This document shows, piece after piece, positions 25,677 through 35,086 of a stretch of DNA of 64,000 nt. The notes beneath the pieces were generated by a model that saw nothing but the letters and a program-made list of their open reading frames with translations, did not search any database and was not told the origin of the DNA. The stretch covers positions 496,001 to 560,000 of the forward strand of contig DFXZ01000004.1 of assembly GCA_002381805.1 (NCBI GenBank), given 5' to 3'. Source of the stretch: Bdellovibrio sp. UBA4095. Its GTDB lineage: Bacteria; Bdellovibrionota; Bdellovibrionia; Bdellovibrionales; Bdellovibrionaceae. Made by a program: the position numbers and the translations under genes. The first letter of the stretch is position 1; each line of letters opens with the position of its first letter.

Positions 25677-26627
25677 TTACTTTTGCAGTGAAAGATCGCC
25701 TTCTGAAAAGAACGACTCTTGGCGTTCCTTTAGTTTATATCTGCGAGTCATCATAAGAAAGATACTATCCGCAGCGACACCAATGGGTTCGCCGTTATAG
25801 TTCTTCTGCATTCCTGCTAAACTTGATGGATCACGATCCAAACCTGAGCCCGCTACCGACCCAAGTCCGCCGCCCATACCTGCATAGTCAGCGCCATATT
25901 CGCCATCAGAGGCACTACCGCTGCCGGCACCAAAACCACCAGCACCGCCGCCACCTTCGGCAAAGCCGTTCGTTTCGGTCATTGCACCCAGTCTGATCTT
26001 TTCGGCTTTGGCGATCGCTTTCTTTTCAGCAGCCGCATAAGCAGCAGTTCCTGCTGCAATCGCAGAAGATGGAACTCCAGCCGCTGCCATTGCGCTAGTT
26101 GATGCAAAGTCAGAAGGTTTAAAGGTTTTTCCACCAGCTTTTGCTATCCCAGTTTTGGGATCCAAGACACCCGCTTGTTCTAAGGTTTTTTTATTTGTCT
26201 CGATCGCCTTATAATCTGGATCGTTTTTTAAGAGATCATCGACACCGATATTGCCATAGTCATACGGGTTCTTGCCATAACCATCAGTCAGGGAACTGGT
26301 ATAACCTGCTGAGCCTGCTGCCGAACCGTGGTTACCAGCTTGTTGCATGGAAAGCATGCCCATCATGGCGTACATAGCAGCCATACCATAGTTTTTTTTG
26401 GAAGCTTCTTTGGCCGCCATTCCAAACATGATTCCGCCCATGACAGTTTGAACCACCTCAGCGTTTTTATTTCCTTCTTGAGATCTATCTGCTGAATCTT
26501 TAATTGAAGGCCCCGACGGAGCACTTGAACCTGACTCCACACCACTCTTAGCGCCTTGTGCACTAGCTAACGCAGGAGAAAGAATCATGCTCAGTATGCA
26601 AATAAATTTAATAGGCAATGTCTTCAT
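25677..26627 (-). CDS. secreted Gly/Ala-rich hypothetical protein (316 aa)
   Basis: Family not recognised. A signal peptide (about 1-23, ending ASAQG) leads to a region of Met/Ala-rich helix (about 60-95), then Ala-rich and Gly-rich low-complexity segments (about 190-260). It lies nine bases after the next secreted protein and downstream of a TadG-like gene, so the three probably form one unit. The export signal and composition suggest a periplasmic or surface role. Confidence 0.75.
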   Translation of the reverse strand: MKTLPIKFICILSMILSPALASAQGAKSGVESGSSAPSGPSIKDSADRSQEGNKNAEVVQTVMGGIMFGMAAKEASKKNYGMAAMYAMMGMLSMQQAGNHGSAAGSAGYTSSLTDGYGKNPYDYGNIGVDDLLKNDPDYKAIETNKKTLEQAGVLDPKTGIAKAGGKTFKPSDFASTSAMAAAGVPSSAIAAGTAAYAAAEKKAIAKAEKIRLGAMTETNGFAEGGGGAGGFGAGSGSASDGEYGADYAGMGGGLGSVAGSGLDRDPSSLAGMQKNYNGEPIGVAADSIFLMMTRRYKLKERQESFFSEGDLSLQK

Positions 26628-26635
26628 CTCGTCCC

Positions 26636-28093
26636 CTAGTTATTCAAAAGAGTGTTTTTATTATCTCTGTAGCGGTCTTTCACTTTTTCGAAATTGGATT
26701 TGCCGCCTTGACCGGTGACTTCCTTCGACCAATTCTGCTGTCCAGTCATACCTTTGTTAGGATCTTTTGCACCACCAGGTAAATAAGAACGCAGTCGAGA
26801 GTTCGCATTTCCGCTTCCGCCGCCCCAGCTACCGAAACCTCCGCCGCCACCGCCTCCGGTGCCAGATAGAATATTTGTATTCAGCCCTTTTGCACTCTTG
26901 CCTTCTCCAGTGTTGGGACCGCCACCAAAGCCACCGCCGCTACTGCCAAGACCTGCGCCACCACCACCCGTGGGGGCACCCGGCAATCCTGCGCCATCAG
27001 AGCCTTCAGCAGGAGGCAAATTGGGATCTAGATCAGATCCACCCAATCCAAGATCAGCAACACTTGCAGTGCTTCTTTCGGAAGGATTGCTTGGATTCAA
27101 AGTCAATGAAGCAATGTCACTTGCACTAAGCCCAGCCTTTTCCAAAGTGTTTGAACATCCCGCAGTCCGTGGATCTGCAATACAAATACATTCAGGCAAT
27201 TGAGCATTGGCGGAATCCGCACACTTTTCTTGAAGAGACACAACCGGCGGAGTCTGTGCTCCATCGCTGTCCTTTTCGCATGCTTTAGCTGAATTAAAAG
27301 ATTGGATAAGTGAAGTGACTCCGGCAATACCGGAAGCCACTAACTGTCCGTAGTTATATGTACAAGCCTTGCTTTTACCAGCAATAGCTCGCTCATCCGC
27401 TGGCGGCGCATCTTTCGCAAGTATCCCATTTAGCTCTTGGATCGATGCCATGTATTCCTGCTGGGCCGCTGCACATTGCCCACCCATAACAGGATTAGAA
27501 GGGACACAGCTGAAACTTCCTTGCATTTTTTGAAGCGTCTTTTGCGCCTTGGTTAAACCATCTAGGGAGCTTGAACAAGTCACTTCACAGCTGGCTCTGG
27601 CTCCACCACAAATAGTTGTATAGGCAGTCATCCCTGCCTTTGCTAGATCTAAAATTTTGGCGACGTTACTACAAGTGTCCTTAACGGCGACAGCGGTCAA
27701 CGTGGAAAATCCAGTGTTTACCATTGCAATTGTTTCAGCAAGTTTCGGGCTTGTTTCTTCTCTACACACCCAAGAAGCTGCTGCTTGAGACTTCGCACAA
27801 GCCCCGTGATATTTCGAGAATGTTCCCACTGAAGTTACTAAAGGAGGAAGATCCGGCATGGTGATAACAACGCCAGGATACCTCGCTTGCATGCCTTTCA
27901 TTCTTTCAACAACAGCGACAGCCGCTTCACCATTTCCGGTGTAACCATCGGGCTTAGGACCTTTACCTGCTATCCCACCAGCATCGCCAGCACCTGCATC
28001 AGAAGAGACCGCTTCCGCAGCACCCGCATCTGAAAACGCGGGAGATAGAAATAGAAAGCAAAACGCAAAACATGCGAATTTCATAAAATTCAT
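26636..28093 (-). CDS. secreted Cys-rich protein with Gly-rich tail (485 aa)
   Basis: No family recognised. The ATG at 28093 has AAGGGG seven bases upstream and gives a clean signal peptide (FACFAFCFLFLSPAFSDA); a longer reading to 28135 has no such support. Residues about 95-330 contain some 20 cysteines, consistent with a disulfide-stabilised exported domain. The last 120 residues are Gly/Ser/Pro-rich with runs of Gly. It lies between the TadG-like gene and the Gly/Ala-rich secreted protein, same strand. Confidence 0.75.
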   Translation of the reverse strand: MNFMKFACFAFCFLFLSPAFSDAGAAEAVSSDAGAGDAGGIAGKGPKPDGYTGNGEAAVAVVERMKGMQARYPGVVITMPDLPPLVTSVGTFSKYHGACAKSQAAASWVCREETSPKLAETIAMVNTGFSTLTAVAVKDTCSNVAKILDLAKAGMTAYTTICGGARASCEVTCSSSLDGLTKAQKTLQKMQGSFSCVPSNPVMGGQCAAAQQEYMASIQELNGILAKDAPPADERAIAGKSKACTYNYGQLVASGIAGVTSLIQSFNSAKACEKDSDGAQTPPVVSLQEKCADSANAQLPECICIADPRTAGCSNTLEKAGLSASDIASLTLNPSNPSERSTASVADLGLGGSDLDPNLPPAEGSDGAGLPGAPTGGGGAGLGSSGGGFGGGPNTGEGKSAKGLNTNILSGTGGGGGGGFGSWGGGSGNANSRLRSYLPGGAKDPNKGMTGQQNWSKEVTGQGGKSNFEKVKDRYRDNKNTLLNN

Positions 28094-28198
28094 AAGCGAT
28101 CCCCTTGTGTCTCTTTTCGGACAAAGGTCTATCATTCTTAAGAATTATTTGAGTCGTCTCAAAATGAGATTCCACAGACGCCTTAGAGCGAAGGAGCC

Positions 28199-30394
28199 TT
28201 AAAACTCGTCGTCTCCAGGAGGAGGATTCAAAATGGCTGAGCCCGAAGTGCCCTCGCCGCCCAACACCAAGTTTTGCAGGCGTAAATAGTCTGAAGAGAC
28301 CATCTTGACCGAATAGCCCGTAGAGCCACCGACAACGCAATTACCTGCCGTTGGCGGATTCGCTTTATTGCGATTTGCACCCACCGGATAAGCGAGACAT
28401 TTTCCAAACTTCGTCAGATCTAAAGAATAATCCAATAGATCTTTTGGAGCCCAACTGGTCAAAGCGTGTTCCCACTTCTGGGAAATATAAGAGAGCTTCT
28501 GATCAATATCCAAAGTTCGTTTTACATACTCACTGTTCTGAACCATTTTGTACTGATCTTTCACGCTGAAATCTTCGAGGTCGATACCGCCCCGTTTGTA
28601 ACCCTTGTGATAACCAATGTCGGGCCTAAAGGTTTTGCTGGAGGCGAAGCTTGCCCCAGGTCCCTTCAAGAAACCTTCGCTAATTCGTTTGTAATAGTTG
28701 TTGTAAAAATCGGGCTCGATAGAATAATAAGCGAAATCAAAAGTGTCCGGCAGCACCGCTGTCAGTTCAAGTTCGCGCATTCTGGATATTCCATCTCGGG
28801 CATTGTCCCATGCAAGAATATCTCCGCTTCCCCCTTGAGCCGCAAAGCTAAACGGCAAATGATTCCAGTGCTCAAAACTTGGAGCTTGATCTGCGTAATC
28901 AATATTCTGACCGCCCGTCGAGCTGACCGTTCCATTTGCACTCGCTGTCCAATTGGGATTCAAGCCAAAAATCGATCGACCGTACTGAAACAGAGCACGG
29001 CGCGATTTCAAACCCCAGTTGTCGCCAATGTATCGGCTAAAGTTTGCAGAACGAGTCGGGTCGTTCTGATTCGTTGCAAGGCCCGAGATATCCAATAATC
29101 TTGGCGGCAAAAGCGGATCCGTTTGCCCTCCGCCCTGAGAGATATCACTTGTCGATGGCCACCGAGTATTGAACCAAGGCCCGATACGACCACCAAAAGG
29201 TTTATAGAAAGCACGAGCCTTTAAGCGAATCGCACCGAACGGTGAAAAAGGAACTTTAGGTTCCGCTGTCGCAGAAACCCCAACATAGGCCATGCACCAC
29301 GGATTTTTTTCGACGCCTACGGAAAAGTTATAAGCATTTTCAAGCGGCTGGCGAGTGCCAATGAAAGGTTCAAGCTCACGAACTTCTTCAGTGAAATTCG
29401 TTTGATGATAATTCGGCTTTTCCCCAAGCGCTTTGTCTTGCGGGGTAATGCCGCCTTCGCAGCTTGTATCGATATACTTGAAGCCAGGATAAATCTTAAT
29501 GGGCTTTAACCATTTCGCCGGAATCCCAGAGGCAACTCCCGTGCGATTGCACCGCGGATCTCCCAGAGAATTGTGAACCTTAAAATCTCCAAAGCCAGAT
29601 CTATTGGCAGAGGTTAAGTTGTTTTTTAATGTTTTCTCTATTCCCTCGTGCACACTTTTTCCATCGATATCGTAAAAGTCATCTGAGGCATTACTGGGAC
29701 TCATCGCTTGTGACAACTGCGAGATCAGTAGCATCTTATCACCTTGGTCGATATTGTAGGCAACGACGAAACCACCCAGGACTATATAGTTAAATGCACC
29801 AAAATAACGACAACGATCCGCAGCGGAAATATTTCCTTTAATTACCAATTCTCGAACCTTGTTACTGATGCCGGGTAAGTCGATGATCACCGGCGGAACC
29901 TGAGGATAGCCGACCCTGCTATATGCCACCAAACTTCGACAGGTGTTCTCCCCTGGGGGCATTTCCTTAAACGGAATGTATGTGGCGCAAAATGATGGCG
30001 ATTCGTAAAATGCCCGAGCATCAGATCTGATTGGAATTCCATTGTCATCGTCGTTGTTTTTTAAACTTCGAGTTGGCTTGTTAAAAGGATGTTCCTCAAA
30101 ATCCCCAGCAGTACCAATCATGCGGTAGCGCCACGAAAGCAGCTTCCAGCTTTGACGAATTTGATAGTTAATATGACCTATAGCATTCATGCCCTCAGCT
30201 TGCTTCATAGCTCCGTAATAGGCGGCAAGATCCACGGAATTTTGCAGATTGATCTTATGGTGAACCAGCAGCCCCACATTGATAACCATCGCAAAGAATA
30301 AGAACAGAATTTGAAATATAAGTGCTACAAAAAGAGCAACCTGCCCTTTTCGATTCTGAAGACTCTGAATAAATGTGCTACGATTATTGAACAT
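28199..30394 (-). CDS. TadG-like Flp pilus-assembly protein (731 aa)
   Basis: The N-terminus NRKGQVALFVALIFQILFLFFAMVINVGLLVHHK and the following LQNSVDLAAYYGAM are typical of the Tad_N (TadE/G-like) domain: a single membrane helix with a pseudopilin-like character, anchoring a large periplasmic part. The remaining 650 residues are unlike known domains and contain scattered cysteines. Proteins of this type associate with Tad pilus or secretion machines. No other Tad gene is adjacent, but TadB/TadC-like genes occur near 58 kb. Confidence 0.75.
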   Translation of the reverse strand: MFNNRSTFIQSLQNRKGQVALFVALIFQILFLFFAMVINVGLLVHHKINLQNSVDLAAYYGAMKQAEGMNAIGHINYQIRQSWKLLSWRYRMIGTAGDFEEHPFNKPTRSLKNNDDDNGIPIRSDARAFYESPSFCATYIPFKEMPPGENTCRSLVAYSRVGYPQVPPVIIDLPGISNKVRELVIKGNISAADRCRYFGAFNYIVLGGFVVAYNIDQGDKMLLISQLSQAMSPSNASDDFYDIDGKSVHEGIEKTLKNNLTSANRSGFGDFKVHNSLGDPRCNRTGVASGIPAKWLKPIKIYPGFKYIDTSCEGGITPQDKALGEKPNYHQTNFTEEVRELEPFIGTRQPLENAYNFSVGVEKNPWCMAYVGVSATAEPKVPFSPFGAIRLKARAFYKPFGGRIGPWFNTRWPSTSDISQGGGQTDPLLPPRLLDISGLATNQNDPTRSANFSRYIGDNWGLKSRRALFQYGRSIFGLNPNWTASANGTVSSTGGQNIDYADQAPSFEHWNHLPFSFAAQGGSGDILAWDNARDGISRMRELELTAVLPDTFDFAYYSIEPDFYNNYYKRISEGFLKGPGASFASSKTFRPDIGYHKGYKRGGIDLEDFSVKDQYKMVQNSEYVKRTLDIDQKLSYISQKWEHALTSWAPKDLLDYSLDLTKFGKCLAYPVGANRNKANPPTAGNCVVGGSTGYSVKMVSSDYLRLQNLVLGGEGTSGSAILNPPPGDDEF

Positions 30395-30515
30395 TCTATT
30401 CTGTCATTCTGTCGTAGTATTGCGAGCGAGGCAATAACTCGACCACGAAAACTTTGACTGCCTCAGAGTGTGATGACAGACTTTTAGCCATACTTTCTTG
30501 GGAAGGAACCCGACA

Positions 30516-31388
30516 ATGGTCCGAGCTACTCAAATCATTCTGTCCCTAGTTCTTTTATTTCCTCTTTGCTCGCAGGCGGAAATCCTTTTCGAAGGCTACG
30601 CAAAAATTCTTTCCGGCGAAGAGGCCATCGGATATGTGATTAATCGGTACGAGTTCGACGAAAAGAAGAAAGAATTTGTCTCCGTCTATTTCGTGAAAAC
30701 GGGGAAAGGTCCAAGTGAAGTTACAGAGAGTCTGCGCGCAAGAGCCAATGCTGACTTAGCCCCGATTTCATACGAATACACATCGTTAGCGGGGAAAGAA
30801 ACTAAAACCATAGATGCCAAATTTAAAGCTGGGAACATGAGTGCCGTCGTCCGTGAGGGGGGCAAAACCCAAAGGGTTGAAAGAAAAGTTCCTAAAGGAA
30901 CCTTTCTTTCAACATTTTTGGTTTACCTAATGCTTAAAAGTAACGAGGGTCTTAAGGCAGAAACTAATTATGAATATCAAGCCATCGCCGAAGAAGACGC
31001 TGCCATTTATAAGGGCCAAGCCTTGACCGGCAAAGAAGAACTCTACAAAGGATTTAAAGTTTATAAAATTTTAAACACCTACAAGGATTCCAAGTTTTTA
31101 AGTTACGTCAACGCTCGAGGGGAAGTACTTGGAACGCACTCGCTGGGGCAAGGAATTACCACAGAGCTCGTCGCCCGTCCTTCAGACGCAACGACTGGTC
31201 AGTCGTATAGTGCCGCTCTTTTAAAAACACTTTTCGGCAATATTCCTGAAGGGCAAAAGAACGTGGTCGCGCAGTCCGCTAAGACAGCAGCACCAACGCC
31301 ACTACCAAAGCAATATATGGTCCCACCTGGACAAGGAATCATCATAAAAGCCCAGCCACAGCCGACACCAGCAAAACAAGGACAGTAA
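30516..31388 (+). CDS. secreted hypothetical protein (290 aa)
   Basis: Family not recognised. The ATG at 30516 has GGAAGG upstream and gives a signal peptide (MVRATQIILSLVLLFPLCSQA); an in-frame TTG six codons earlier would place the ribosome site inside the gene. The mature part is a mix of strands with a Pro/Gln-rich C-terminal tail. It ends one base before nagZ, so both are probably co-transcribed. Confidence 0.75.
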   Translation: MVRATQIILSLVLLFPLCSQAEILFEGYAKILSGEEAIGYVINRYEFDEKKKEFVSVYFVKTGKGPSEVTESLRARANADLAPISYEYTSLAGKETKTIDAKFKAGNMSAVVREGGKTQRVERKVPKGTFLSTFLVYLMLKSNEGLKAETNYEYQAIAEEDAAIYKGQALTGKEELYKGFKVYKILNTYKDSKFLSYVNARGEVLGTHSLGQGITTELVARPSDATTGQSYSAALLKTLFGNIPEGQKNVVAQSAKTAAPTPLPKQYMVPPGQGIIIKAQPQPTPAKQGQ

Positions 31389-31389
31389 A

Positions 31390-32502
31390 ATGAGTATCAA
31401 GAATATTATCGGCCAACAGATGTTCATTGGTCTTTCGGGACATGCTTTAACCGCTGAGGAAAAGAAGTTTATTGTTGAGAATAATATAGGCGGCATCTGT
31501 CTTTTTGGCAGAAATGTTGCGGATCCCAAACAGGTCCATGAACTTTGCACTGAAATTCAGTCTTTGCGCCATCGTCAGGCCGACAAGTTACCGCTTTTTA
31601 TTGGAATCGACATGGAAGGTGGCAGAGTTCATCGCCTCAAGCCGCCGTTTACTGTGTGGCCACCACTTAGAAAGCTGGGCGAGCTCGATGCTCCAACTGC
31701 ATCATTCCATTTTGCAAATCGCATGGGACAAGAATTGCGTGCAGTTGGGATCAATTTGGACTTCGCTCCGTGCGTGGATGTGTTTACAAATTCCGCAAAC
31801 ACTGTGATTGGCGATCGCTCGATCAGCTCTGATCCAGAGATGGTCGCAAAACATGCATCGGCCTTGGTTCGTGGATATATCAAATCCGAAGTCATGACTT
31901 GTGCAAAACATTTTCCCGGACATGGCAATACTATTGTCGACAGCCATTTAGACTTGCCTGTGGAATACTTGGATCTTCAGCGCCTGCAAGATTGCGAGTT
32001 GATTCCATTTAAAAAAACTTTTAAAGCGCGGGTCGACATGGTCATGACCTCGCATATTAAGTTTCCCAACATTGATCCTTATTGGCCCGTCACTTTATCG
32101 GAAACATTCATTCAAGACGTCATTCGCAACGAGTGCCGCTATCGCGGTTTGATAATCACTGACGATCTTGGCATGAAAGCCATGTCCAGCCACTTCTCGC
32201 TGGAAGAAATTCCCGTGCGCGCCCTGAAGGCCGGAGTCGATTTGCTCTTGTATTGCAACGAACCCGAAGTTCCTCCCCAGGCATTGGATGCGATTATCGA
32301 TGCAACTGCTCAAGGCACTCTCACAGCTGCTCGCCTTGAAGAGTCCTATAAGAGGATTGTCGACTTAAAACGAGCAAAACTTCAGAATCCCGAACCACTG
32401 CCTTACAGCGAAATGATAAATATCGTAGGCCACCCCGAACATTTAAAAATCGCTGCGGCCATCAATAACGGCAAAATGCCAGAAGGTTTGCTCCCTGAAT
32501 AA
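31390..32502 (+). CDS. nagZ: beta-N-acetylhexosaminidase NagZ (GH3)
   Basis: 370-aa glycoside hydrolase that removes GlcNAc from anhydro-muropeptides in cell-wall recycling. The GH3/NagZ motif KHFPGHG is at 173-179, the catalytic His/Asp loop follows at D184-H186, and the nucleophile Asp is D258 in ITDDLGMKA. No signal peptide is present, as expected for a cytoplasmic enzyme. With AmgK/MurU-like and PgeF-like genes elsewhere in the window it completes much of a recycling route. Confidence 0.93.
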   Translation: MSIKNIIGQQMFIGLSGHALTAEEKKFIVENNIGGICLFGRNVADPKQVHELCTEIQSLRHRQADKLPLFIGIDMEGGRVHRLKPPFTVWPPLRKLGELDAPTASFHFANRMGQELRAVGINLDFAPCVDVFTNSANTVIGDRSISSDPEMVAKHASALVRGYIKSEVMTCAKHFPGHGNTIVDSHLDLPVEYLDLQRLQDCELIPFKKTFKARVDMVMTSHIKFPNIDPYWPVTLSETFIQDVIRNECRYRGLIITDDLGMKAMSSHFSLEEIPVRALKAGVDLLLYCNEPEVPPQALDAIIDATAQGTLTAARLEESYKRIVDLKRAKLQNPEPLPYSEMINIVGHPEHLKIAAAINNGKMPEGLLPE

Positions 32503-32623
32503 GAGACAATGCTCTGCTCAGGTCTGAAATTCTTACACGGAGAGCTCTCTTCAACTCTCTTTCGCTCGCTCCGCACATGGCCTAGGAATTGATAGTGCAC
32601 TCTGGGACACCAGAGGAGTTTCT

Positions 32624-33991
32624 ATGGCTTTCGAATTCGATAACGACCCCAAAAAGGGAGATCATCAGCTGACCTTCGCGGACTACCAGCTGGCACAAGC
32701 TGATTTTCGCGAATCCAAGGTCGACTCTGGCGATTCCTCCGCATTCGACTATGATACTTGGCTGCTGGCCCATAGAGAGCCAGAAGAATCAAAGACCTCA
32801 CGGTTTGTAACTCTATCCGCAATTATCCATGCGGGGGCTATCGCCGCGATCACATTGCTCAGTGTCCCCCTGGTAGAGCAGATCAAAACCGAAACCATAA
32901 CTATTGAACTTGAGGAGCCTGTAACTCCTATAGTTCGCGCCAAAGGTGCCAATGTCCCTGCCACTCAAGGTGGCGTTCCTGTTGCCATAAATACACCCGC
33001 AGTCGAAGAGCTGAAGGACGTTGGTGGTGCTGACGATATCGTCATTGAAAAACCCCTCCCCCCCGCAAAACCGCTTATTAAGACTCAAGCAAAGACAGCT
33101 CCCGCAAAACCAGCAACACCGAAAGCAGTAATACCTTCAAAATCCAGCTCTCAAGCTAAGGCAAGTGGTTTAGCTGCGAGAACTCCCATCCAGGCAGTGC
33201 CTGTCCCTGCAAGTCTTGACGATATCGAGGCTCCCGAGCTTAATACAGGCGACCTTGCCAGCGCACCGATAGCTTCGAATCTTAACGAAGACTTTAGCGA
33301 TGACTTCGAAAAAATCGACAGCTCGCACTCACAAGCTCTGATGAACGAAAAAGCTGAGTTTGAAAAAATGGCCGCTTCACTTGCGTCTGAACAAGACGAA
33401 CAGCTCAGCGCTCTTGATGAGGCACAAAAGGAAGAGGACGCTCGGCTAGCTGCCTTACAGGACAACATTCGTCAGAAAAACGAACAGGCGATCGCCTCTG
33501 CACTTGCAGCTGAAAAAGCTGCGGCACTAAGAGCAGCACAAGCTGCCGCTCTCGAGGAAGAAAAGAATAAAAAATCAGGCATCGGTGGTTCTGGTGACGG
33601 CACTGGTATGGGAACAGGGGCCGGCGCAGGCAATAATGGATCATCTGAACAAGGAAGCCAATTGGCTGGAATGCCTTCTGGCGTTCGCAGTCTGGAACAG
33701 CTTCGTCAAATGCCCGGTAATCCTCGCCCTCAGTACGACAGACAAGAGCGTCTTTTAAGACACCAAGGATCTGTGGCATTCCTCGCGTACATCAATAAAC
33801 AAGGATACGTGTCTAAGTTCAGAATGCTAAAGTCGACTGGATACAAAAATCTGGATGGCAAAACCCTTGCGGCTCTTAAGAAATGGCGTTTTTACCCAGG
33901 ACAAGAAGGCTGGGTCGAATTGCCTTTCCTTTGGGATCTTAAAGGCGGAGTACAAGAGGCCGGTGGACGACTAAGAGTCAGTCGAAACTAA
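32624..33991 (+). CDS. TonB-family energy transducer-like protein (455 aa)
   Basis: A cytoplasmic N-terminal part of about 60 residues is followed by one membrane helix (about 63-84), a Pro/Ala/Lys-rich linker, an acidic then Ala/Glu-rich coiled segment (about 225-310), a Gly-rich hinge (about 315-345) and a TonB-type C-terminal domain (GSVAFLAYINKQGYVSKFRML to the end). It would span the periplasm to reach an outer-membrane partner. AGAGGAG precedes the ATG. The long cytoplasmic N-terminus is unusual for TonB and recalls AgmX/PglI-type proteins. Confidence 0.75.
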   Translation: MAFEFDNDPKKGDHQLTFADYQLAQADFRESKVDSGDSSAFDYDTWLLAHREPEESKTSRFVTLSAIIHAGAIAAITLLSVPLVEQIKTETITIELEEPVTPIVRAKGANVPATQGGVPVAINTPAVEELKDVGGADDIVIEKPLPPAKPLIKTQAKTAPAKPATPKAVIPSKSSSQAKASGLAARTPIQAVPVPASLDDIEAPELNTGDLASAPIASNLNEDFSDDFEKIDSSHSQALMNEKAEFEKMAASLASEQDEQLSALDEAQKEEDARLAALQDNIRQKNEQAIASALAAEKAAALRAAQAAALEEEKNKKSGIGGSGDGTGMGTGAGAGNNGSSEQGSQLAGMPSGVRSLEQLRQMPGNPRPQYDRQERLLRHQGSVAFLAYINKQGYVSKFRMLKSTGYKNLDGKTLAALKKWRFYPGQEGWVELPFLWDLKGGVQEAGGRLRVSRN

Positions 33992-34035
33992 GCCCCTTGA
34001 AAGCGTAACCACAAATCAAACGATAGAAACACAAA

Positions 34036-34068
34036 AAGCCTTTGGATTTGAACCCAAAGGCTTTTTTC
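34036..34068. terminator. bidirectional intrinsic terminator
   Basis: AAGCCTTTGG (34036-34045) pairs with CCAAAGGCTT (34054-34063), flanked by an A-run on the left and a T-run on the right. It can stop both the plus-strand TonB-like gene and the minus-strand small basic gene that converge here. Confidence 0.8.
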
Positions 34069-34096
34069 ATTTAACTTATTGTAATCAGAGACGAAA

Positions 34097-34225
34097 TTAG
34101 TCTTTGAAAAGCGTTTTTGCAGACTTTGTAGTACCGTTTGTACGTTGAGCAGCCTTACGTTTTTTACCGCTAGTAGATTTTTTCTTTTCGCGAATGTACT
34201 CAGTCTTTTTAGTTTTTGAAGCCAT
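34097..34225 (-). CDS. small basic protein (42 aa)
   Basis: An open frame from ATG (34225) to TAA with AGGGG ten bases upstream. Nearly half of the residues are Lys, Arg or Thr (begins MASKTKKTEYIREKKK, contains GKKRKAAQRT, ends TLFKD). The composition suggests an RNA- or ribosome-associated role, but no family is assigned. A shared terminator just beyond the stop supports it as a transcription unit of its own. Confidence 0.65.
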   Translation of the reverse strand: MASKTKKTEYIREKKKSTSGKKRKAAQRTNGTTKSAKTLFKD

Positions 34226-34261
34226 GTTATCCCCTAGGTTTTTAACGGAACGAGTTAATTA

Positions 34262-35086
34262 TCAAAACGGAATCTCCAAGTCAACCGAATGACGATAATC
34301 TGCAGAGGATTGCTGCCCACCCTGGTAAGCATAGTGCAAACCGAATCGAGGGCCTTTAAAGCCCAAACCAGCCGTTAAAAGCTCTCTTTTGTCGATAATA
34401 TCGTTCTGATAGCCAAATCTGGTAATTAGAAAGGGTGTCGCATATGTCTCGAGTCCGGCCATAAATACCGATTCTGAGGTGGCATCCAGGCGAAAACGGG
34501 CCACATTTTTGTAAATATAATTAAATCCGGCACCCAGATGGAATTTTTTTCGGAGTTCCTTGGGGATATCATTTTTCTCACCAAAAACATTGTAAGCCAC
34601 CAAAGCCAGGCCAACATGGGGTCGCGGCGTGTACATGACTCCCAAGTCGCCATTAATTTGTCGATACGAACTGTTCGGAAGTTTTTGCTCGAGGTAATGA
34701 CCCGTAACGCCAAATGAGACTTTATCAATGACGAATTCAGAGAGAGACATACTGAAATTATGCTGATTAAGTTCACCCGTCGAAATCTTGTCGCGCTTTT
34801 TGAAATACGATAGCGCCGCTGGAATCACTGTCTCTGGAGTATTATCACTTAGACTGATTGCTAATTCATCATCTGCAAAAGATGACCACAGATATCTGCC
34901 TCGCAAATGCACCAGTGATGCGGGATTCAAGAATGCCGCGTCACCCGCTTCTACAGTCGCACGTCCAGTTCCTGCGGTCGCAGAGGAGATTGAGGAATTA
35001 TAAACTTGGGCAACAGCGACGTTCACGCTAAGATACACGAGTAAAAAGACAGAACGTTTGTTAACCAAGTTCCAAGGATTGCGCAT
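34262..35086 (-). CDS. outer-membrane beta-barrel protein, PorV/FadL-like (274 aa)
   Basis: From the ATG at 35086 the protein has a signal peptide (RNPWNLVNKRSVFLLVYLSVNVAVA) and then the pattern ATAGTGRATVEAGDAAFLNPASL, typical of PorV/FadL-like barrels, with alternating strands to a terminal Phe. A longer reading to 35134 lacks a ribosome site; GAGG lies nine bases before 35086. The start codon overlaps that of the divergent M23 gene as CATG. Role unknown; such barrels carry hydrophobic molecules or help protein secretion. Confidence 0.75.
   Translation of the reverse strand: MRNPWNLVNKRSVFLLVYLSVNVAVAQVYNSSISSATAGTGRATVEAGDAAFLNPASLVHLRGRYLWSSFADDELAISLSDNTPETVIPAALSYFKKRDKISTGELNQHNFSMSLSEFVIDKVSFGVTGHYLEQKLPNSSYRQINGDLGVMYTPRPHVGLALVAYNVFGEKNDIPKELRKKFHLGAGFNYIYKNVARFRLDATSESVFMAGLETYATPFLITRFGYQNDIIDKRELLTAGLGFKGPRFGLHYAYQGGQQSSADYRHSVDLEIPF
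35006..35034 (+). promoter_or_regulatory. possible promoter of the M23 gene, inside the divergent gene
   Basis: TTGGGC (35006-35011) and TAAGAT (35029-35034) are 17 bases apart and 51 bases before the start at 35085. Because the genes diverge from overlapping starts, any promoter must lie in the neighbour's coding sequence. Confidence 0.3.

Noticed and set aside
26767..27203. Pro/His-rich plus-strand frames opposite the Cys/Gly-rich protein
   Set aside because: They are the complement of Gly codon runs in a gene with a signal peptide and ribosome site; low-complexity artefacts.
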